Shown: piece by piece, positions 1 through 12,406 of the stretch
Layout of the letters: every line of letters starts with the position of its first letter
How positions within the stretch are numbered: the stretch's first letter is position 1
Source of the DNA: Nageia nagi
Taxonomy: Eukaryota > Pinophyta
Assembly: GCA_050084985.1 (NCBI GenBank)
Contig: JBITNC010000001.1
Coordinates: 129,766,001 to 129,830,000, forward strand
Direction of reading: 5' to 3'
DNA: 64,000 nucleotides
Notes under the pieces: generated by a model
What the model saw: only the letters and a program-made list of their open reading frames with translations
What the model was told of the DNA's origin: nothing
The model's database searches: none
Position numbers and translations under genes: made by a program

Positions 1-344
1 ATGAGGCCCATGTAGTAGATTTTGAGAATGTTGAATCACTCATATTAAACTTCATCTTCAACCAAAAACCATGTGGTTCCACTAGGAGAGGAATACCTAT
101 AGGGAGTATCAACATGGCTATAATAGAGTGAACAGATATCCCTCACAATCTTGGTACATAAATACTCCTTAAGTAATTAAAGGTAACTCATGCCAAGATA
201 AGTATTTTCAAAATTTTACAATTATCAATTGAACATAGATATGCTTTGTTTGATGCACTTAAGAAATCTTAAGTTAATGCAAATATTCCTATAGGTAAAT
301 TTTTTGAATTAGGAGGTAATCTTGATACTGATCTAGTTTGTAAT

Positions 345-779
345 ATGCTTTCTTTTCAAGAGAGTGAATTGCCTAGTGAGGATGTCATTGAAAAAAAACT
401 AGGACTATATATCCATGTTAATATTGATGGTGTTCTTATTAAAAAGTATTTGATTGATACTAGTTCAAATTCCAATATGTGTTCTATTGATATATTTCAA
501 AAATATTTTCCTTCCATATATGCAAAAATAAAAAGAACCACTATTAGCATTAAAGGATTTGATAACACTGAAAAAGAATGTATCGGGTATGTATCTATTC
601 CTATTGAAGTAGGTGGTAAAATGGTTCATCAAAAAGTGTATATTATTCAAGTGAATTTTCCATATAACATATTTCTTGATAGGCCATGGATCCTAATATT
701 AAGGTTGTTACTTCCACATTGCATCGATCAATCAAATTTATGCACAAAGGCAATCAGGTACTATTCATGTAGAGGATAA
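345..779 (+). pseudogene. Element A aspartic protease relic
   Basis: This 144-codon open stretch is a retropepsin-like domain. It has the catalytic loop LIDTSSNSNMC (residues about 37-47), where functional Tat proteases have an Asp followed by Gly-Gly or Asn-Gly. It also has a C-terminal hydrophobic strand ending NIFLDRPW, like the LLGRPW that ends these domains. The loop Gly is lost, so activity is unlikely. It precedes the G-patch remnant and RT of the same element. Confidence 0.65.
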
Positions 780-1984
780 TCCTATAGATGTATGTTAGGT
801 AATTGAGAAGTTTTGGATCCTTCATGATTTGGTAAAACATGAGGAAGATTCACCCCAACACCTATTACAATTATCACCCCACAAGAGGTAACCATTAGTG
901 CATACATAATCCCAAAGATAGATATCTGGAAGAACTTCAAAGAGATCGGATGACCCCTTGCAGTACCAAAAACTCAGCACTACCATTAGGAGGAGATTGA
1001 AGCTAAGCATTGTTGCTCCATTCTTGAGAAAGAAAGTGATCCCATTGAAGATGTGAATATCCTCTAACAAGAATATGAAGAAAAAAGTGCATTCAATAGT
1101 GAGGATAGAGCTCTCATTTCATAGAAAATACAAGGTTATGTAAGTATGCATTTCAATAGAATTGATTCTAATTTTGTGAATGAATACATGCATAAATGTC
1201 AATATGGTAGAAAAATATTAGGTAAGAATAAGTAGGGCATCATAGAGCCCATACCAAATGAAGGTTGCCACAAGAGAACAACCAATGTTAGGTTTGATGA
1301 ATCTACACCTAGCTCATCTTCATTAGTTCCAAAGGGTCAACATGTGGACAACAATGATCAGGGCTACACTATATACATATATGATGAGTGGCTACATTAT
1401 GGAATGATGCATGGTCTAACAAAAGAGTTATAGGCTTATTATGCATATCTATTCCTACCTCCTATAGCTTTGCTTTGAGTGGACATTTTCATAAATGATG
1501 GTGTCATCCTTAAAAAGTTGGGGGCATGGAGTGAGCTCCCTAAATCAAGAGAAAAGAGGATCATAGCATGATTCATGTGACATCAAGGATATTTTGGTAA
1601 AGAGGTTTGCATAGATGATGTAGGTAGTGTAGGTTAGAGCCTCATCCTTCCTTTTATTTTCATTTATTCTCGCTCACTTTCATTTGTGTTTTTTTTTTTT
1701 TTTTTGAATCAATCCTAGGTCTATGTAATTTTTCTTTCCTAGTTAGTCTTATCCTCCCTTAATGGGGTAATGATGTTGGGTTCCTAGTATTGTTGCTTTG
1801 CTATTCCTATCTCTTACAGCTGAGTTTGGATATAGGATTGGGGAATTACCTATGCCTAAACAACTCAATAATTAAATATCCTATCTTAGTGAAGAAATAA
1901 TAGAAGTCAATATTGGTATGTAAGAGGATCCATAATTGATCAAACTAGGAGCTTGGTTAACCTTAGAAGAATGAGAAAGGTATC
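780..1984 (+). other. Element A protease-RT linker with G-patch remnant
   Basis: No open frame survives. Around 1202-1250 one frame reads YGRKILGKNK, stop, GIIEP. This matches the Gly-x-Gly-Leu-Gly-Lys core of a G-patch domain, which element B carries at the same place between protease and RT. A poly-T run lies near 1687-1705. The rest shows nothing recognisable. Confidence 0.4.
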
Positions 1985-3304
1985 TCCTACTGTTACAAGA
2001 GTTTTATGATATGTTTGCTTGGTCCTATTCTAATATGCCTAATCTTGATCTTAATTTTGTCACTCATAGCCTAGTTGTCAATGAAAATGTCAATATGGTT
2101 CAATAAAAGCCTAGAAAAATGCACCCTACGGTAACCCTTGCTATTAAAAAGGAAATTCAGAAGTGCCTTGCCACTAGTTTCATTATTCCCATTGATTATT
2201 CTTCATGGATATCTAACATTATTGCTATAGCTAATTCTAATGGTGAAATAATATATTATATAGATTTCAGGGATATTAACAAGGCATGTCCTAAAGATAC
2301 CTTTCATTTTCCTAACATTGATATGATTGTAGACTTAACAAAAGACCATGAGATTTTATCTTTAATGGATGGATTTTTTGGATACAATCAAATTAGGATT
2401 AATAAGGGGGACCAACATAAGAAAACTTGTTTGGTTAGTCATGCCTTTTGTTTTAAAAATCAATATAGGTGCAACTTATCCAAGAGCCATGGTGAGTATG
2501 TTCCATGATATGATTCATGATAGTGTTGAGGTATATGTTGATGATATCCTAGCCAAATACACCACCAAATATGATCACATTTTAGATTTAATAAAGATCT
2601 TTCAGAGAATGAGAGAATATAAGTTGAAGTTAAAACCTCAAAAGTGTGCATTTGCAATCTTATTAGGTAAATTACTAGGGTTCCTTGTTTCAAAAAGAGG
2701 TATGGTGGTGGATCCAAAGAAAGTTTCAACCATTGTTCATTTTCCTCCTCCTAAGAACTTGAGGGAATTAAGAAGTTTTTAGGGGAAAATGCAAGCAGTC
2801 AAAAGATTTATTTTCCAGCTAACAGATATGAATTCCCCATTTTCTCATTTACTAAAGAAAGGTGAGAAATTCATTTCGGATGATAAGTGTCAAAAATATT
2901 TAGACAAAAACAAAAGGTATCTCATTAATGCTTCATTTTTAGCCTCATATAATTAAAAAAAGAGTTTTTTACTTTATGTTTTAGAAATATTAAGTACATT
3001 AAGGAAAATGCTAGATCAAAAGGATGATAATAATAAGGAGAGAAAAAATTGTTATGTTAGCAAAACTTTACTTGATTATGAGACAAGGTACACCCTAATT
3101 GAAAAGATGCTTTTTATTATAGTATTTTCAACTAAAAAATTAATACATTACATTCTTAGAAATATAATTTATATCATAGCTCAGGCAAATCCTCTTAGAT
3201 ATCTCATGTCTAAGTCCTACCCATCTAGAAGTGCTGCAAAGTGGGTAATGTTGCTTCAAGAATTTGGTTTGGTCTTTATCACTCAAAAGTTGATAAAAGA
3301 ATAA
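1985..3304 (+). pseudogene. Element A reverse transcriptase and RNase H relic
   Basis: The RT block begins near 1990 (FYDMFAWSYSNMP), continues through a palm segment (SLMDGFFGYNQIRI), then changes frame near 2450. It continues with VYVDDILAKY, which holds the catalytic YVDD, and the thumb segment LLGFLVSKRG. The RNase H part (3008-3304) includes CYVSKTLLDYETRYTLIEK and SAAKWVMLLQEF. At least one frameshift and several stops separate these pieces, so the enzyme cannot be made. The family assignment rests on the Tat-type sequence around the start (KPRKMHPTVTLAIKKEIQK), shared with element B. Confidence 0.85.
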
Positions 3305-3479
3305 GTTATAGTAGATTTCATTACCAATCACCCATGAAATGAAGTATCCAATATGAAAGAATAATTCTTAGATAAATTGGATGGCTATAATAATCCTAAA
3401 CCAAGAACTACTATTGCATCCCTACATTGTTGCTCCATTCCTAAGCCTGAGTATCTGTAATTTTTTTATTAGTTTCATA

Positions 3480-3557
3480 AAAAAATGATGAATAGAACCT
3501 ATTCTTTGATGGTTCTAAGTGCATTCATGGTGAAGGGGTAGGAATTCTTATCAACCC
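3480..3557 (+). pseudogene. Element A second (plant-type) RNase H, N-terminal piece, cut by element B
   Basis: The frame reads FFDGSKCIHGEGVGILIN, the first strands and first catalytic Asp of the additional RNase H typical of Tat-lineage elements. It stops exactly where element B begins (3558). The rest of the domain lies at 20934-21250 in the matching codon phase, on the far side of the insertion. Confidence 0.8.
3553..3557. repeat. Target-site duplication of element B, left copy (AACCC)
   Basis: AACCC directly precedes the 5' LTR of element B and is repeated at 20934-20938 directly after its 3' LTR. Five base pairs is the usual duplication for Ty3 elements. Confidence 0.92.
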
Positions 3558-4409
3558 TATAGACACCTAAAAATGTCCCTTTTTAACTAATAAACATTGA
3601 AATAGTCATAACTCTTTGAGACAATATAAAATAGGTTTAAAAACCATATTATTGGATAACTCTCATCAAGTACATACAAAATGAGTGGTCACATGACCCT
3701 TTTTTAGTAAAAATTGGCTATTTGGTGATCACTTTAATATTGTTATAAAAATTAAAAATCAGTTGCCAACGACCCAAAACAATCACTGACATTTTAGGAT
3801 GATCACTGGTGTCCGTCTAGCAATTGTCGATGACTCTGTAATAGTCGAACATAAACCAAAAATGATAAAAGAAATGTTGTAATATTTTAGTCTTCTAAGA
3901 TGATGTGGATAGAGGGGTCAATTACGACCTACGGTGGCTTTTCACTTCCCCTTACTAGCCTTAGAAAATCTTACTCAAAAATCTATAAATACAAGCCAAT
4001 ACAAAGCAATAGGGACCCATTTGGACCCCAATTTTTGAAGTAGGGTAATGTTGCCAAAATCTTGTGAGCTCATACCTTTTATTGTTTTATGCTAGTTTCA
4101 ATTTAATACATGTCATACATAGATGCTTTGATGTTATTGTCTTTTGCATGTGTGTAGGATTTACAGGTTGTCCACATCAAGGAGACAAGCAAGCAAATCA
4201 AAAACAATGAAGATCTAATACTCTCATTTTTGGCAAATGGCATTTGTAAAAGTCCCTTCCAAGGGCAAATTGTAGTTTGAGCTGAAAATCAATATCAATT
4301 TATAATTACAACATTTATACCTATTTTACATACTTTGAAGTTCAGTGAAAATTTAAGAATAATTATATTTTATGTTATTCTACATTCCAACTCTATTTTC
4401 ACTGCAACA
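3558..4409 (+). repeat. Element B 5' LTR (852 bp)
   Basis: It starts TATAGACACCTAAAA (the 3' copy starts TGTAGACACC, so the terminal TG has mutated to TA) and ends CACTGCAACA. Compared with the 3' LTR it keeps about 320 extra bp, roughly 3605-3927, that the 3' copy lacks. Over the shared right part I count by eye about a dozen mismatches, mostly transitions. This is an old but not ancient insertion. Confidence 0.9.
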
Positions 4410-4412
4410 TTC

Positions 4413-4430
4413 TGGTGCTAGAAGGAGGGC
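4413..4430 (+). other. Element B primer-binding-site candidate
   Basis: Three bases after the LTR the sequence reads TGGTGCTAGAAGGAGGGC. A PBS starts with TGG, the complement of tRNA 3' CCA, a few bases after the 5' LTR, so position and start fit. I cannot name the tRNA from memory. Confidence 0.6.
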
Positions 4431-6358
4431 CCCTCTGTCATTGATAGGGAGGTTTCTATTTTTGTTAAAAATAATTCTACCTTTTTGTTATCTAGTTTAT
4501 TCGAATTTTTCCATATATTGACTTTAAATTTTATGATCTATGCTTTTTATAGGAAATCTATTGCAGAAATACCAACAATTGGAATCAGACGTCGGTGACT
4601 CAAAAGGAATGCTAGTGATTCATAAAATCACCGATGACTGAACATAAGTGTCTATTATATAAACGCCAGCGATTGGAATTGGACATCAACAACTCCAAAC
4701 AAATGCCAGTGACCTCTATTTAAACAACGGCAACTCTCACTCCAGGTCGCCTTGCCTCCTTTTGTTATTTCTAAAAATATATATATAAAATAAATACATA
4801 TGTATAATATATTGTTAAAATGGAAGGATATTTTTTACTATGATTCCTTTGCCTAGAATGCATATAAGAATGGGTAGAAAAGGTTAAATGCATTTTTTAT
4901 TAATTTACTTTATGTATAATGTTATGTATTTATTTTCATGTTTTGGGTGAAGGGTACGTATACGTTAATAATTTTTATCTTGTCTACTTATGCTCTCCCT
5001 TTGCACTTCATGCGATCTAAGGTGACCAGAATAGACCTGATAAGAAGGAGTAATTAATTTTTCTTTTCTTTCACATTCACACTATCATTAATTTGGTTAA
5101 TTTATCCACACATAATGACCTCTTACCAAGTTTTCCCTTACCACTCCATTGGAGGTCGAAGGGATATGTGACTAGTAAGAGGAGGTAATTTACTACACAT
5201 AATACTTCCACAATTGGAAGGAGTAAATGAATCACATTAAAAGGAATGAACTTAAGGAAAATAAATCGAGTTTTGGGTAGTATAAATCATATTAAAAGGT
5301 TAATGAATTGGAGGGATTCGAATACACTAAGTACTTCCACTTAACAAAGTATGCTCTCACTTTTGCGCTTCAAGCGATCTTAAGTGATCAGAAATAAGTT
5401 AAGTGAAAGAGGTAAAATTTATTCACATATTATTTGGAAATATACTTCACATTAAACACTCTTAAAGATGTCTACCCTTACCACTCCATTGTAGGTTGAA
5501 GGGATATGTGACTCTTGGAGGAGTAATTGAACCTCACTTAATTAATTTATCTACACTTAATGGCTTTTTACTAAGTCTGTTCTTACCACTCCATTGGAGG
5601 TCAAAGAGATATGTGACTAGTAAGAAGAGGAAATTTATCACATATAAAACTTCCATAGCTAGAAGGAGTTAATGAACATCATTAAGAGGTTGGATAATGA
5701 ATCACATTATAATTAAAAAAGAACAACGGGGTTTATTAAGGTCAAAGTCCACTTAAAATAAACTTTTGATTGTATCACATTAAAATAAGATAAGTAAATG
5801 GACATGAATGTTTGGGAGGGTAGTATGCATAAATGTATTTTACTTATTTAAATGAATTTCATAAGGCCTTAGAGAAATAATTGAACATTAACGAGTTGGA
5901 TGTCACTACCAACCGTTAATTCTTACTTCTTTGTACCCACCGACATAACACACTTGAAGCCATAGAGCCAGTTACACTTGGAGGTGATGACCAAGGTGAC
6001 TTTCCTTTAGGTAGGAGTCAAAAAAGAGACTAATCTAGAACCAATCCAAAAGCCATAAAAACTTGCAAACATTACTTAGGATTACCCAACCTACCTTGTT
6101 TAACACTTGACTAGTCAAAACAAACTAGGAAAATTAAAAAGATTAAAAATGAACAACTCATATCGTTCATTTAACTTAGACATTAAAAATATGTGAAAAA
6201 GTTAAAAAAAATGATCACATCATTAAAAGTAAGTTTGCATATAGGATGTTTGTGCATTAAATTATTTTCTTGAAAACATAATATAAAAGATAAAATAGAG
6301 TTTCTTTTTTATGATGTTTGTTTATAATATCTAAAAAAAAATGGTGTAAACTAGAAGT
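4431..6358 (+). other. Element B leader with direct repeats, non-coding
   Basis: This is a long untranslated leader. It holds three copies of a segment containing CTTACCACTCCATTGGAGG (near 5137, 5477 and 5582), followed by an AAGGGATATGTGACT-like stretch, each within longer repeated blocks (about 5085-5300, 5440-5530 and 5545-5750). Near 4560-4750 there are scattered short motifs resembling CGGTGACT and CCAGCGATTGGAA that recur close to the 3' LTR. No coding frame is convincing. Confidence 0.6.
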
Positions 6359-7795
6359 ATGATTGCTAAGAAAATGCAAGAACACCCATTTGAAATACAA
6401 GAAATAGATCCAAATAATATGGATCTGATAGAGTATTCGGTTAGGAGGCCACCTCCTTTAGATGAATCAGATCCATGGGTAGTTCGTTATGAAAGTAAAG
6501 ATTGGGATTAGGGTTATGATCAATCTAGATTGCAAAGACAAATTATAGAGGATCCTATTGCAAAGGCTAGAATGCAAGTGTTAGATGAAGAGTTAATCGA
6601 AATTCATCATCACCTAGCTAATTATAGGGCTATTCCTAAGATGTATTCTAGTTTACCAGGAGATGTAGAAAAACTAAATCAAAGGCATGATAACTTAGAA
6701 ATTGACGAGGATAAATCTTAGGTCGAAACCATAGCGGTACCAGAGACTGAGCCATATAAGGTTAAATATGAAAGAGTCATATATCTATTATCAGATGGTC
6801 AAAAAGTTAGTTCTTTAATTCGAAAAGAGGGATCTTCTTTTTCTCATAAATCTCTTGAATTAGGAAAAAAATGAAGTATCAATACCTATGAGTAATTTAT
6901 CTCAAAGAGCTCCTTCAATGAAGGTAATGGAGAAATCTTATTCTTCAAATGGAGGATTAAATAGAAGGACATCTAAGTTCAAAATAGAAGAGATACCTTC
7001 TTATGAAGAACTAAAAGAACGATGATTATATAAAACAAAAGCTAGTCAAAAATTCATAGAAAATATGCTAATGATATTAAAAAGGCCGCAGAGATGCAAT
7101 ATCTTCTAAAGGAAGAAAATAGAAAAGCTAATGAATTCATTACAATTTAAGAACAAGAAAATAAATTAAAAGAAATGGAAGATAAACTTCTTAGAGAAAA
7201 AAGGAAATTCATAGAACAAGAATAAGCAAACAAAGAAAGAAATGAGTTCCAGAACAAGAAAAGAAAAGACTTCATAAAGAATATGGGATTCAACTTCATT
7301 TATAGGAATTACAACTTAAGGAATTAGAAAATGAAAAAATAAAAAGGGAACAATATCTACGTGTGGAGAAAGAAAAACAAAGACAGTGGGATGAATATCA
7401 AAAAAATAAAAAATTTGAAACCAGAAACTCCTAAAGGAAGTCAAATACAAAGATATCGAAATCCTTACTTAGACAAACAAGAAGCGATGGATAAAGAGAT
7501 AGCCATTTTATTACAAAAGGAAATGGATAAAGAATTAGAACTTCAAAAATTATATGATAAACAAAAGCAAGATTCCATTAAAAGTTGGGTTGAACAAACC
7601 CAAAATCAAACAAAACAACCTGATTACAAAGGAATAGATCTATATGGAAAAGGTATATCCCAAAAACCTCCTAAAATCCCTATTCTGCGACATCATTCAC
7701 CTCTTAAAATATTGCCTCCACCACCATCAGAGTTTCTTTCTGACTATGAGTCTTACACTTCAAGATCAATTTCGAAAAAGGATCCGAATACTTGA
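6359..7795 (+). pseudogene. Element B coding region upstream of gag, coiled-coil rich, broken
   Basis: A frame opening at the ATG at 6359 (MIAKKMQEHPFEIQEID) runs with stops through DPIAKARMQVLDEELIEIH. It meets a one-base frame change near 6870 and continues as a Lys/Glu-rich stretch likely to be coiled coil, including LLQKEMDKELELQKLYDKQK at 7520-7575. The part from 7361 on shares the frame of gag. It may be the N-terminal part of gag or a separate ORF1 as seen in Ogre-type elements. I cannot assign a function. Confidence 0.55.
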
Positions 7796-7849
7796 AGATA
7801 TCATAGACACACTCAAGGTTGTAGAACTGATAAAGAATTAGAAGACTTT

Positions 7850-9037
7850 ATGAAGGATTTTATAAATCAAGAAATGAATGTTCAAGGATTTCAAAAGTTA
7901 AATTATAAAAATATTTGCAATGAACCTATTCATCCAAGTGTTCCAAAAAAGAAATTACCATATAGGTTTGAATTTCCTAAAATAGAATCATTTAAGGGAA
8001 GAGAAGACCCCAAAGAACATTTGAGAAAATTTACATTTTCTAGCTATCAGATAGCTAATGATGACTCATTAATGTTACGTATATTTCCTATGACACTCAC
8101 AGGCCAAGCTTTGGATTGGTATAATAGTTTACCTGTGCATAGTTTATATACGTTTGAACAATTGGCTAATCAATTTCTTGAACACTTTAGAATCAATATT
8201 AAAGAAACATCTTCAATTACTGATCTTACAAGATTACAACAATTTCCTGATGAAACTATACAAGATTACATCTCAAGATGGCGAGCTATACTCACTAGTA
8301 TGCCTTATACAATACCACAAGAAGAATTGGTTAAATTATTTAGTCAAAGTTATTTAAGACCAATAGCCAGTGTTCTCCAAATTCAACAACATAGAACTTT
8401 TGAAGAAGCTATTGCTCAGGCAGTAGTTATAGAAAGAGTTAAAATTCAAGATAGAGAACTAAAACTCAAGAAAAAAGAATACAAAAAGGATAATCAATAT
8501 GAAAACATTAATAAACAACCATAAAATAATCAAATAGCCATGACAGAAAATCCTAGTCAATCTTCAAAAATCGAAGAAAATGCTGAACCTAAGCCTAAAA
8601 GAAATTTTACCCCATTATCAGAACCATTAGCTGAAATACTTAAAAAATTATGTGATAATGCTATGATTACATTACCTGATATAAAACCTAAAAATCCTAA
8701 TGCTAAAGGAAGCAAATGGTATAAGGAGAATGAATTTTGTGCTTATCATAGGCAAAAAGGACATAATACAAATAAATGTCGAACTTTACAACATAAAATT
8801 CAAGACTTGATAGATAGTAGAAAAATAGATGTGGATAATCCTATCGTGCCTTCAAATCAAAATTTAGGGATATATCAAAACCCCTTACCTTCACATCAAG
8901 CTAACAATGTGGCAATTATCCCAAACCAAATGAACTATACATGGAATAATAAGGATATACCATTTATAGGAACTATAGAGGATTCAATACATATGACTGG
9001 TATAGCTACAAGAGCACAACAATATCAGAGTAAATAG
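7850..9037 (+). pseudogene. Element B gag (capsid domain and Cys/His motif)
   Basis: Residues 60-165 of the first open stretch form a retrotransposon gag domain (MTLTGQALDWYNSLPVHSLY, then LTRLQQFPDETIQDYISRWR). One stop (TAA, probably from CAA) at 8522 separates it from the second stretch, which has the Tat-type metal-binding motif FCAYHRQKGHNTNKCRTLQ at about 8737-8793. This gag would package the element RNA. The frame is continuous with upstream and downstream coding DNA. Confidence 0.88.
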
Positions 9038-9955
9038 GATAATCCATGAAAAAATCAATCGATATAAAGCCCAATTAATATACAACCTATACATCCTCTG
9101 CAATAACCTAAAGTTTCGATAAAAGGTGCTCTTCAATGATAATTAAAAATGTCTCCAGTTAAGATGACCTTATTTGAATTATTACAACAGTCTGAGAGTT
9201 ATAGGGAAGCTATGAATCAAATTCTACAAGAAATTCAAGTAGATGTTAGTAACCCTGATAATTTTATTTCAATAGTTGAAAGTTTGAGGATATCTCAACA
9301 ACCTAGTATCACCTTCTACGAATAAGAAAAATTAAATAACGATGGACCAGGTGGACTTGATCCACCTTTACATATAATGGGTGAAGTAGATGGTAGATTA
9401 TTTAAAAGAATTTTGATAGATGAAGGTTTAGTTATAAATATAATTTTAGATGCTTCATACAAAAATTTGAATTTATCAGATTCACTTATCCTAGCTCCTT
9501 CTTTACAAATTAGGGCATTTAATGATGCAATGTGTTCAACTCTGGGATCAATAGTGCTACTGATTACAGTAGGGGCTAAAACCATTCAAACTTTATTACA
9601 TATAATTGAAGGAAATATTATACAATATAACATTCTTTTAGGATGCCCATAGATTAGAGAAATGTAATGTGTTCCATCAACTTATCATGGATGTTTAAAA
9701 TACATCTACAAAGATAAAGTTCATTGTGTGTTTAAAGATCCAGATCCTTATTCACATTGTAATTTAATTTTTGATCCAAATAAAGTGACATTACCTTCCC
9801 CTAATTTATTAACCATATTAATGAACAAAAATATGAATCAATTTGAAGTCATAAAAGGAAAAAGTGATATAGTTATACAAGATAAAGATACTTGGAAAAA
9901 AGTTGCTAAAAATTTAGATGAAAAATATGGAGCTTCTTCATCAAAATAAGTAAAT
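9038..9955 (+). pseudogene. Element B spacer and aspartic protease
   Basis: In the gag frame, after several stops, the spacer MTLFELLQQSESYREAMNQI (from about 9160) is the conserved Tat segment preceding protease. The protease (9377-9652) has RILIDEGLVINIIL, where the usual Asp-Asn/Gly-Gly-Ser is Asp-Glu-Gly, and ends LLGCP in place of LLGRPW. The following segment (VPSTYHGCLKYIY) continues the known C-terminal part. Stops at 9650 and 9667 are one-base changes from sense codons. The altered catalytic loop suggests loss of activity. Confidence 0.82.
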
Positions 9956-10006
9956 ACTACATCTAATAATAACTCATCCAATGTATATCTAGTAAAAGTT
10001 AAATTA

Positions 10007-10567
10007 ATGGATTTAGATATGGGAGAATATGACGTAGATGATGTTGTATCTAATATACCTTTAGCACAAGAAATGGGAAGATTATCTGAATCATCTAACG
10101 TAATTGGACAAATAGTACCTTTAGGAGAAGTACCTAATCATAAGATGTTTATCTATGCGAGAATAGTAGATCCTGTGTCAATAATACCCAATCAAACATA
10201 TGAAGGAAATTTCAATAATGATATGAAATATTTATCACCATGTTCAAGAACATTTGTCTTAAACTATTTTAACAAATGTAATTGGCAAGGACGAGGATTG
10301 GGTCGATATGAACAGGGTCCACGAGAAATAATTGAATTACAATACCAAGATCCCACTAATAAAAGGGGATTAGGTTATCAAAATGAATATAAAAATCTTG
10401 CTAAATTAAAAAATTTAGGAGAAGAGAATTTGGATTATAATGAAGAAATTTTAGAGAAAGAATCCATAGTACAAGAAATTATTAATATAAGAGAAGAACA
10501 ATTAAGTGAAATGAATGTCTTAGAAGGTGTCAAAATGCTCTTTATTAATAATATTGAGCCACCCTAG
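10007..10567 (+). pseudogene. Element B G-patch domain between protease and RT
   Basis: Within this 186-codon stretch, residues about 88-130 read NWQGRGLGRYEQGPREII and then NKRGLGYQNEY. This is a glycine-rich G-patch (Gly-x-Gly-Leu-Gly-x4-Gly) followed by the short Gly-Leu-Gly-Tyr tail common in Tat/Ogre polyproteins. G-patches bind nucleic acid or activate helicases; its role in these elements is not established. The stretch is in frame with gag and RT and ends at a TAG. Confidence 0.72.
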
Positions 10568-10660
10568 ACTCATTCGTGCTTACCAAGTGATTTACAAGAA
10601 AAAATAAATAAAAATGTCGAATCATTAATCATTCCATATTCAGGTATACCATCGATAAAT

Positions 10661-12406
10661 ATGGTTACAATAAAAGAGAATGATATTAAAGATCAAAATA
10701 ATGAACAAATAGATGAAGTTAACAAAAATCAAAATTTAATCAAAATAATAGCCAATACTTCTACAGATGAAATAATTGCTGATTTCTCTCTTATATCATC
10801 CAATCCTTCGGTACATGAATTCAAAAACATAGATCACATATTTGGTTCCTATGAAAATCAAGTATGCACGAATGAACAAACTCAAGAATATGATGAAGAA
10901 TATAGTGTTAACGACAAAAGTTGGATACCAGTACCAAATCAATTAGAAGAAGGGTCGCATATGCTTACTGAAAAAGTCTTAGAAATAAATATTAGTAATG
11001 ATTCTCAAAATCCTAAAATTATTCAATTAGGAGAAAACCTCATGGAAAATAAACAAGAAGAAATTATAACCTTATTAAAAGAACGAGAAAAGGTATTTGC
11101 ATGGTCATATGTAGACATGCCTAGAATAGATCCTAAATTAGTAGTATATAATTTATCATTAAAGTCTGATGCTAAACCTGTTAAACAAAAATTACGTAAA
11201 ATGCATCCTACTATAGCATTGATGGTAAAAGAAGAACTTCAAAAATTATTAGAAGCTAAATTTATACAACCTATAGATTATTCAGATTGGATATCTAATA
11301 TGGTACCTATGAAAAAACCAAGTGGAAATATAAGAATATGCACAGATTTTTGTGATCTTAACAAAGCTTGTCCTGTGGATGATTTCCCTCTACCTAGCAT
11401 TGATAGTTTGGTAGACTCGACAGTAGGACATGATATGTTGTCATTAATGGATGGATTTTCTGGTTATAATCAAATAAAAATAGCCCCTAAAGATCAACAT
11501 AAAATGGCTTTTATAACTCCTTGGGGTACCTTTTGTTATAAAGTTATGCCTTTTGGATTAAAAAATGTTGAGGCAACTTATCAAAGGGCTATGACTTACA
11601 TATTCCATGATTATATGTACGACATAGTAGAAGATTATGTCGATGATTTGTTGGTTAGATCTAAATATCGAGTAGATCATGGAAAAGACCTAATTAAAGT
11701 CTTAGATAGATTATTAGAACATAAAGTAAGATTAAATCCAAAAAAATGTGTTTTTGGTGTAACTTCATAGAAATTATTAGGATTTATTATGTCCCGATGA
11801 GGAATTGAAATAGATCCTAGTAAAGTGAAGGCAGTAGTAGATATGCCACCTCCTGCAAATCTAAAACAATTACAAAGTTTACAGGGCAAGTTACAAGCCA
11901 TTAGAAGGTTTATAGCTCAACTTTCTGATAAATGTAAACCATTTACAAAATTATTAAAAAAGAGGATAGAATATCATTGGGGCAAAGAGCAACAAGATGC
12001 ATTCGATGAAATTAAAAGATATTTATTATCTCCTCCTATCTTAAGTCCACCAAGAAAAGATATACCCTTTTTGTTATATATTTCTGCTACTGAAACTACT
12101 TTAGGAACAATGCTTGCTCAAAAGAATGAACACAATAAAGAACAAGCTATATATTATCTAAGTAGAACACTTGTGAGCTATGAGATTAAGTATATATATT
12201 TGGAAAAATTATGTCTTGCTGTTGTTTTTGCTACTAAAAAACTTCAACATTATATGCTAAATCATACAACATATGTCATCTCTAAAGTGGATCTATTGAA
12301 ATATATGATGAGTAAAACCTATCAGAATTCAAGAACTGCAAAGTGGATAATGCACTTAACTGAATTTGATTTACATTTTATTGGACAAAAGTCAATAAAA
12401 GGATAA
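10661..12406 (+). pseudogene. Element B reverse transcriptase and RNase H
   Basis: One frame, with two internal stops at 11768 and near 11800, encodes RT and RNase H. RT motifs in order are the KLRKMHPTIALMVKEELQKL entry segment, CTDFCDLNKACPVDDFPLP, SLMDGFSGYNQIKIAPKDQH (first Asp), FGLKNVEATYQRAM (usual Asn-Ala-Gly changed) and DYVDDLLVRS (catalytic Asp pair). RNase H spans about 11970-12400 (FLLYISATETTLGTMLAQ, where the usual catalytic Asp of the DAS motif is Ala, and YYLSRTLVSYEIKY). The second internal stop arises in CGA-to-TGA context. Confidence 0.9.

Larger units (their letters stand above)
1..3557 (+). mobile_element. Element A, left part: decayed Tat-like Ty3/gypsy element split by element B
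   Basis: The order protease (0.35-0.78 kb), G-patch remnant (1.2 kb), RT (2.0-2.8 kb), RNase H (2.8-3.3 kb) and the start of a second RNase H (3.5 kb) is that of Tat-type Ty3 retrotransposons. Stops and frame changes occur throughout, so it is not coding. The 5' LTR and gag lie left of the window. The element resumes at 20934 after the insertion of element B and ends with a putative 3' LTR near 24.1 kb. Confidence 0.85.
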
